Source of the DNA: UBA11574 sp963752565
Lineage (GTDB): Bacteria; Desulfobacterota; Desulfobacteria; Desulfobacterales; UBA11574
Direction: 5' to 3'
DNA length: 64,000 nt
NCBI GenBank assembly: GCA_963752565.1
Contig: CAVVZC010000021.1
Coordinates: 62,001-126,000 of the forward strand
The position numbers were made by a program, and so were the translations under genes. The notes under the pieces are model-generated. The model searched no databases, had not been told where the DNA came from, and was given only the letters and a program-made list of their open reading frames with translations. Of this stretch, positions 61,576 to 64,000 are shown in pieces. The first letter of the stretch is position 1, and the number at the start of each line of letters is the position of its first letter.

Positions 61576-63126
61576 ATGAAAACGAAAACATTAACACTCA
61601 TGGCCTTTACCATACTGCTGGCGTCCAGCCTAATTACTCCGGCTTCCGCCCAGCAGGAAAAGAGCATCTTCGAGCAGGCTGGCAGTCGAAGCCAAATACA
61701 CTACCGGAGACTTCAAGCCTGCGCCCGGCAGAAGATTGAAACCCGGTTCGGAACCTGGAACTTCCCCGGCGGCTACCCCACGGAAGAGACCACGCAGAAG
61801 GTCTACGACGAGCTGGATCTGCAGCGCGCCACCCAGTTGTATCTCGATATGTATCCCGCCCTGTCCATGCGTGGAATGATGCTCGGAACGGCGCGTGATT
61901 ACGGCGCAAAGAACAGTTCGGATATCTCGGTTACTGCCGACCGACTGGATTCCAGCGCATTGTTCCTGACCGGTAATACGGAGAGTATCTATGCCATGAT
62001 CGTGTTTGACCTTAAAGTAGATGGCCCTACGGTTTTTGAAGCGCCCGCCGGATTGATGGGCCCTGTGGATGACGCGAACTTCCTGTTTGCTTTCGATATT
62101 GGCCCCACCGGCATGGACAAAGGCAAGGGCGGAAAATACCTGATTCTTCCTCCTGGTTACAAAGGTGATGTGCCGGACGGCTATTTTGTATTTAAATCGC
62201 CGACCAATCGTCTCTTTTCGTTTGTCCGCGCCAACGCGGCGGTGGTCGGAACCGGCGAAAAAGCGATGGAATTCTTTCGCAAGAACGCCAAGGTCTATCC
62301 ATTAAAAACCGGACCGAGGAAAGGCAAGTTTACCAATGTGTCAGGGGTGCCGATCAATACATTGGTTCCCGAAGATGCCACCGCTTTCGAATGGATGCAT
62401 GACATCATCAACTATGAACCGGCCGAAGCCTTCGGCAAAGAGAAGCTGGGACGTCTCGCATCCATCGGTATTGTACAAGGCAAGCCGTTCAACCCCGACG
62501 CCCGCATGAAGAAGATCCTGGACCAGGCCGCTAAAGAAGGCGTGGCGATGTCCCGCGTGATCGCGTTCGACAGTCGTCAGTCCATGGCGAAGGTCTATCC
62601 GAATCGTATGTGGGAGAGCCCCTACATCGGCGACAGCTCAAGCTTCGATCCGGATGGCTACTTTAATCTGGAGTCGCGGACGACGTTCCACTTCACCGCT
62701 GATGGTATCACGCCAGCCATGGCGGCCCAAATGCCGGATGGATTGGGTTCCAGATACCAGACTACTTACAAAGATAAGAATGGCAACTCGCTTGACGGCA
62801 ATAAGACCTATAAGCTGCACATGCCGCCGAATGTTCCGGTTAAACTGTTTTGGGCTGTGACGGTCTACGATCCATGGAACCGTTGCACAATCCAGACTCA
62901 GCCGTACCCAAGCATCAGCAGCCAGCAGAAGCCGGCACCAACCACCAATGGTGATGGTTCCATCGACATCTATTTCTCGGTCGAGAAACCAGCCGATGTT
63001 TCGAAAGCGAACTGGGTCAAAACCCTGCCGGACCAGGGATTCTTTGTCTACATGCGCTACTACGGTCCGCTCAAGGCGTTCAACGAAAAGACCTGGATCC
63101 CCAATGATGTGGAACTGGTGAAGTAA
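61576..63126 (+). CDS. DUF1254/DUF1214 domain protein with paired compensating frameshifts
   Basis: Secreted protein of 516 residues: signal peptide MKTKTLTLMAFTILLASSLI (to ~ASA-Q), then DUF1254 (YPTEETTQKVYDELDLQRAT; LDMYPALSMRG; TADRLDSSALFLTGNTESIY) and C-terminal DUF1214 (KLFWAVTVYDPWNRC; QGFFVYMRYYGPLKAF). The family is periplasmic, function unknown. Within about 61681-61734 the text GSRSQIHYRRLQACARQ is not family-like. Removing a G at 61681-61682 and adding an A near 61731 would give AVEAKYTTGDFKPAPGRKIE, so two opposite indels about 50 bp apart have probably altered 17-18 residues. GGAG precedes the ATG at 61576 by 8 bp; the open frame upstream from 61141 is a shadow. Confidence 0.9.
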   Translation: MKTKTLTLMAFTILLASSLITPASAQQEKSIFEQAGSRSQIHYRRLQACARQKIETRFGTWNFPGGYPTEETTQKVYDELDLQRATQLYLDMYPALSMRGMMLGTARDYGAKNSSDISVTADRLDSSALFLTGNTESIYAMIVFDLKVDGPTVFEAPAGLMGPVDDANFLFAFDIGPTGMDKGKGGKYLILPPGYKGDVPDGYFVFKSPTNRLFSFVRANAAVVGTGEKAMEFFRKNAKVYPLKTGPRKGKFTNVSGVPINTLVPEDATAFEWMHDIINYEPAEAFGKEKLGRLASIGIVQGKPFNPDARMKKILDQAAKEGVAMSRVIAFDSRQSMAKVYPNRMWESPYIGDSSSFDPDGYFNLESRTTFHFTADGITPAMAAQMPDGLGSRYQTTYKDKNGNSLDGNKTYKLHMPPNVPVKLFWAVTVYDPWNRCTIQTQPYPSISSQQKPAPTTNGDGSIDIYFSVEKPADVSKANWVKTLPDQGFFVYMRYYGPLKAFNEKTWIPNDVELVK

Positions 63127-63131
63127 CGTTA

Positions 63132-63209
63132 AAAAAAGGTGTCAGGTGTCAGTGTTCAGGTGTCAGTATTTTCAACGCCTGACACCTGACACCCGACACC
63201 TGAAACCTT
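63132..63209. repeat. Inverted heptamer array before the last DUF1254 gene
   Basis: AAGGTGTCAGGTGTCAGTG and GGTGTCA words (63137-63167) face CCTGACACCTGACACCCG and CACCTGAAACC (63178-63208). Nearly the same text and length as 60521-60593. It starts 11 bp after the first DUF1254 gene's stop. Confidence 0.8.
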
Positions 63210-63232
63210 TATCTTGTAGAGGAGGAAACACA

Positions 63233-64000
63233 ATGAAAACAAATCACTTTTTCACATTGGCAATAGCCATGATTATGGTGAGCAGCCTGACATCTCCAGT
63301 CTGGGCCAAATCCCATAAAACAAAGATGATTACCCAGACGCCGAAAATGAAAATGACGACCCCAATTCCGGTAAATATAACTACACCGGATAAAATAGAG
63401 TCACCGATCGGAACATTGGAGTTTTTCGATGGTGTACCCAATCGTAAAACAATAGATGCAGTATATGATTATGTTGACCGTGCAAGGGCAGTAGAGGCTT
63501 TTATTAATATGACGCCAGCCGTTTCGTTATACAATCTACGTAAAGGGAATCGTGATATGGAAATGGGTAATTGTAACCAAATATTAATTTGGGAGCAGTT
63601 AGGCGATTCTAAGTCACTTGCACTTACCTATAACAACACGTCTTTATATACTTGGGGATTTCTTGATCTTAAGAAAGACGGCCCTACGGTAATAGAAATT
63701 CCTCCCGGTGTACTCGGTATTTTAGATGATGCAGCCTTTAGATATATTACCGATATGGGAGCAGCCGGTCCTGATAAAGGAAAAGGCGGGAAGTACCTGG
63801 TTTTACCTCCGGGATACAAAGGTGATGTGCCGGATGGATATTATGTATATAGATCAAACACCTATAATGTTTGGAATTTTATGCGAGGTTACACCAAAAC
63901 CGGTGTTGAAGCAGCTGCAACTAGAATTAAAAAAAACCTGAAAGTGTATCCATTATCGGAAAAAGACAATCCTCCTAAAATGGAATTCAAAAATATGTCG
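63233..64000 (+). CDS. DUF1254 domain protein, 3'-truncated by window edge
   Basis: The frame from ATG 63233 is open to the right edge (256 codons). GAGGAGG is 8 bp upstream. The signal peptide (MKTNHFFTLAIAMIMVSSLT, cleavage about VWA-K) precedes a Lys/Met/Thr/Pro-rich spacer (KMITQTPKMKMTTPIPVN). The DUF1254 part follows: IGTLEFFDGVPNRKTIDAVY, RAVEAFINMTPAVSLYN, and the shared DKGKGGKYLVLPPGYKGDVP of the neighbour gene (61576-63126). Base composition is more AT-rich than the neighbour, so the two are diverged paralogues, possibly acquired separately. The rest lies outside. Confidence 0.85.
   Translation, partial: MKTNHFFTLAIAMIMVSSLTSPVWAKSHKTKMITQTPKMKMTTPIPVNITTPDKIESPIGTLEFFDGVPNRKTIDAVYDYVDRARAVEAFINMTPAVSLYNLRKGNRDMEMGNCNQILIWEQLGDSKSLALTYNNTSLYTWGFLDLKKDGPTVIEIPPGVLGILDDAAFRYITDMGAAGPDKGKGGKYLVLPPGYKGDVPDGYYVYRSNTYNVWNFMRGYTKTGVEAAATRIKKNLKVYPLSEKDNPPKMEFKNMS

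Noticed and set aside
1..64000. tRNA, rRNA or tmRNA genes and attachment sites
   Set aside because: No cloverleaf, CCA-end or rRNA segment was found by eye on either strand.

Overview
The window looks like a chromosomal segment of a strictly anaerobic deltaproteobacterium (Desulfobacterota, probably Desulfobacterales). Grounds for this are the gene order of the division and cell-wall cluster, an indolepyruvate:ferredoxin oxidoreductase pair, YkgJ-like and TIGR03960-like proteins, and intergenic repeat families that I associate with this group. The placement is inference; no rRNA or tRNA gene is present to settle it.

Layout. 1-15253: dcw cluster on the + strand, ftsI (cut by the left edge), a fused murE-murF, mraY, murD, ftsW, murG, murC, murB, ftsQ, ftsA, ftsZ. 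Together these make lipid II with meso-diaminopimelate and build the divisome; no ddl lies between murB and ftsQ. 15427-19351: a B12-binding radical SAM protein convergent with a 7TM-HD phosphohydrolase. 19712-24379: an AT-rich stretch with a SET-domain protein, a cysteine-cluster protein, a CI/LexA-like repressor with candidate operators, two small genes of 54 and 31 codons, and a HIS7-type hisH-hisF fusion. Much of this stretch is bracketed by near-identical 17-bp inverted repeats. 24878-27575: a lysine-rich putative DNA-binding protein, a gene fragment in repeat DNA, and a PPOX-like protein.

27661-33128: a compact minus-strand run (methyltransferase, acetyltransferase, SHOCT-like protein, hypothetical, iorA, iorB, panE-like) centred on aryl-2-oxoacid oxidation. 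33529-34478: a frameshifted FimT/GspH-type pseudopilin and a lipoprotein. 34937-40934: a tripartite RND efflux operon. 41159-47576: a BMP-type nucleoside ABC transporter followed by MTA/purine nucleoside phosphorylase and adenine phosphoribosyltransferase, a coherent purine uptake and salvage locus. 48356-55635: a NarL-type sensor kinase and a receiver-MalT-LuxR regulator separated by a vapBC module and an S23-type four-helix-bundle gene. 55886-58456: two DUF4143 ATPases. 59310-64000: a small hypothetical, two outer-membrane barrel proteins and two DUF1254 proteins, the last cut by the right edge.

The most unusual aspect is the intergenic DNA. From about 51 kb rightward most gaps carry runs of degenerate 7-8 bp words, often as a G-rich run facing its complementary C-rich run (long imperfect hairpins). 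One block at 58.5-59.2 kb repeats as four composite units, and one run lies in frame inside a regulator's linker. The same architecture occurs once in the dcw cluster, upstream of murD. Several genes (the regulator, an outer-membrane protein, a DUF1254 protein, a pseudopilin) carry single-base indels, which are either real decay or assembly error.
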